From: Theocolax elegans
Lineage: Eukaryota > Arthropoda > Insecta > Hymenoptera > Cerocephalidae
Direction of reading: 5' to 3'
Assembly (NCBI GenBank): GCA_026168455.1
Contig: CM047428.1
Coordinates: 86,384,594 to 86,448,593 of the forward strand
DNA: 64,000 bases
Shown here: piece after piece, positions 63,757-64,000 of the stretch
Position numbering within the stretch: position 1 is the stretch's first letter
Layout: every line of letters starts with the position of its first letter
The notes under the pieces: generated by a model
Told to the model about the DNA's origin: nothing
What the model saw: the letters and a program-made list of their open reading frames with translations, nothing else
Database searches by the model: none
Translations under genes and position numbers: made by a program

Positions 63757-64000
63757 AGCCGCTCGCGCTTCAAGTAACAGAGCCTGCAATCGAGTTAAAC
63801 CGATCGAGTTAAGTTTCGATCGGTTCGCCCCAAACTATACGACACCCTTTTCATCTCTATGTACACCCGCCGGTTAAACTTAAGAGCATCGCTGACAATA
63901 CTGTGCGTCTACACACCTATACCTGAAATTTGATACTTTCCACCCCTTTCCCTTTCTAAACTTACGACCCCCTCCATGTACGAGAATGCCGCATCGCGTA

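Larger units (their letters stand above)
59231..64000. other. Non-coding to the window end
   Basis: AT-rich at 59231-59900 and 61090-62150; CpG-rich at 60100-60860 and 63320-64000. Microsatellites are listed separately. The last 500 bp are GC-richer and low in repeats but hold no recognised exon. Confidence 0.55.

Noticed and set aside
1..64000. CRISPR array, bacterial operon or integrated endosymbiont DNA
   Set aside because: No regularly spaced direct repeats with unique spacers, no dense ORFs, no ribosome-binding-site-led genes; composition and microsatellites are those of an insect nucleus.

Overview
The window looks like non-coding nuclear DNA from an arthropod, most plausibly a hymenopteran (bee, ant or wasp). 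This is an inference from composition: an AT-rich background, CpG abundant relative to GC content, very many (GA)n/(CT)n tracts, and insect-style small transposons. I found no complete protein-coding gene on either strand. The open frames are short, full of simple repeats (Ser-Leu or Arg-Glu runs from CT/GA tracts), overlap one another on both strands and carry no domain I recognise. The window is best read as the inside of one or more very long introns, or as a gene desert.

The strongest structures are mobile or repeat-derived. (1) At 28246-28695 lies a complete minus-strand tRNA-derived SINE with pol III A and B boxes, a 16-base poly-A tail and a 14-bp target-site duplication. (2) At 37725-39136 a 587-bp inverted repeat, identical by eye, surrounds a 238-bp loop. 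Its arms are built from internal direct sub-repeats, as in Foldback elements, and a diverged direct copy lies just to the left. (3) At 45787-45984 a 198-bp hairpin MITE is flanked by TA dinucleotides, as in Tc1/mariner derivatives. (4) At about 58986-59230 there is a decayed 3' end of a non-LTR retrotransposon on the minus strand.

Two plus-strand sites, at 32082/32083 and 43540/43541, join a pyrimidine-rich 3' splice site directly to a consensus 5' splice site. This is the signature of recursive-splicing (ratchet) points in very long introns. The first also has a second consensus donor 56 nt downstream, the arrangement expected of a recursive-splice exon. If real, they place most of this window inside a long intron of a plus-strand gene whose exons lie outside.

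Layout: 1-28 kb alternates CpG-rich, microsatellite-rich stretches with AT-rich stretches and includes a strong G-quadruplex motif at 13.27 kb. The SINE is at 28.2-28.7 kb and the first ratchet candidate at 32.1 kb. A CpG-poor AT-rich domain spans 35.6-39.1 kb and ends in the giant palindrome. From 39 to 53 kb the DNA is again CpG-rich, with the second ratchet candidate, the MITE and many G/C homopolymer runs. From 53 to 64 kb there are degenerate AT-rich repeats, the LINE remnant and several microsatellites. A few stretches dense in homeodomain/POU/forkhead-like words are listed as possible regulatory sequence at low confidence.
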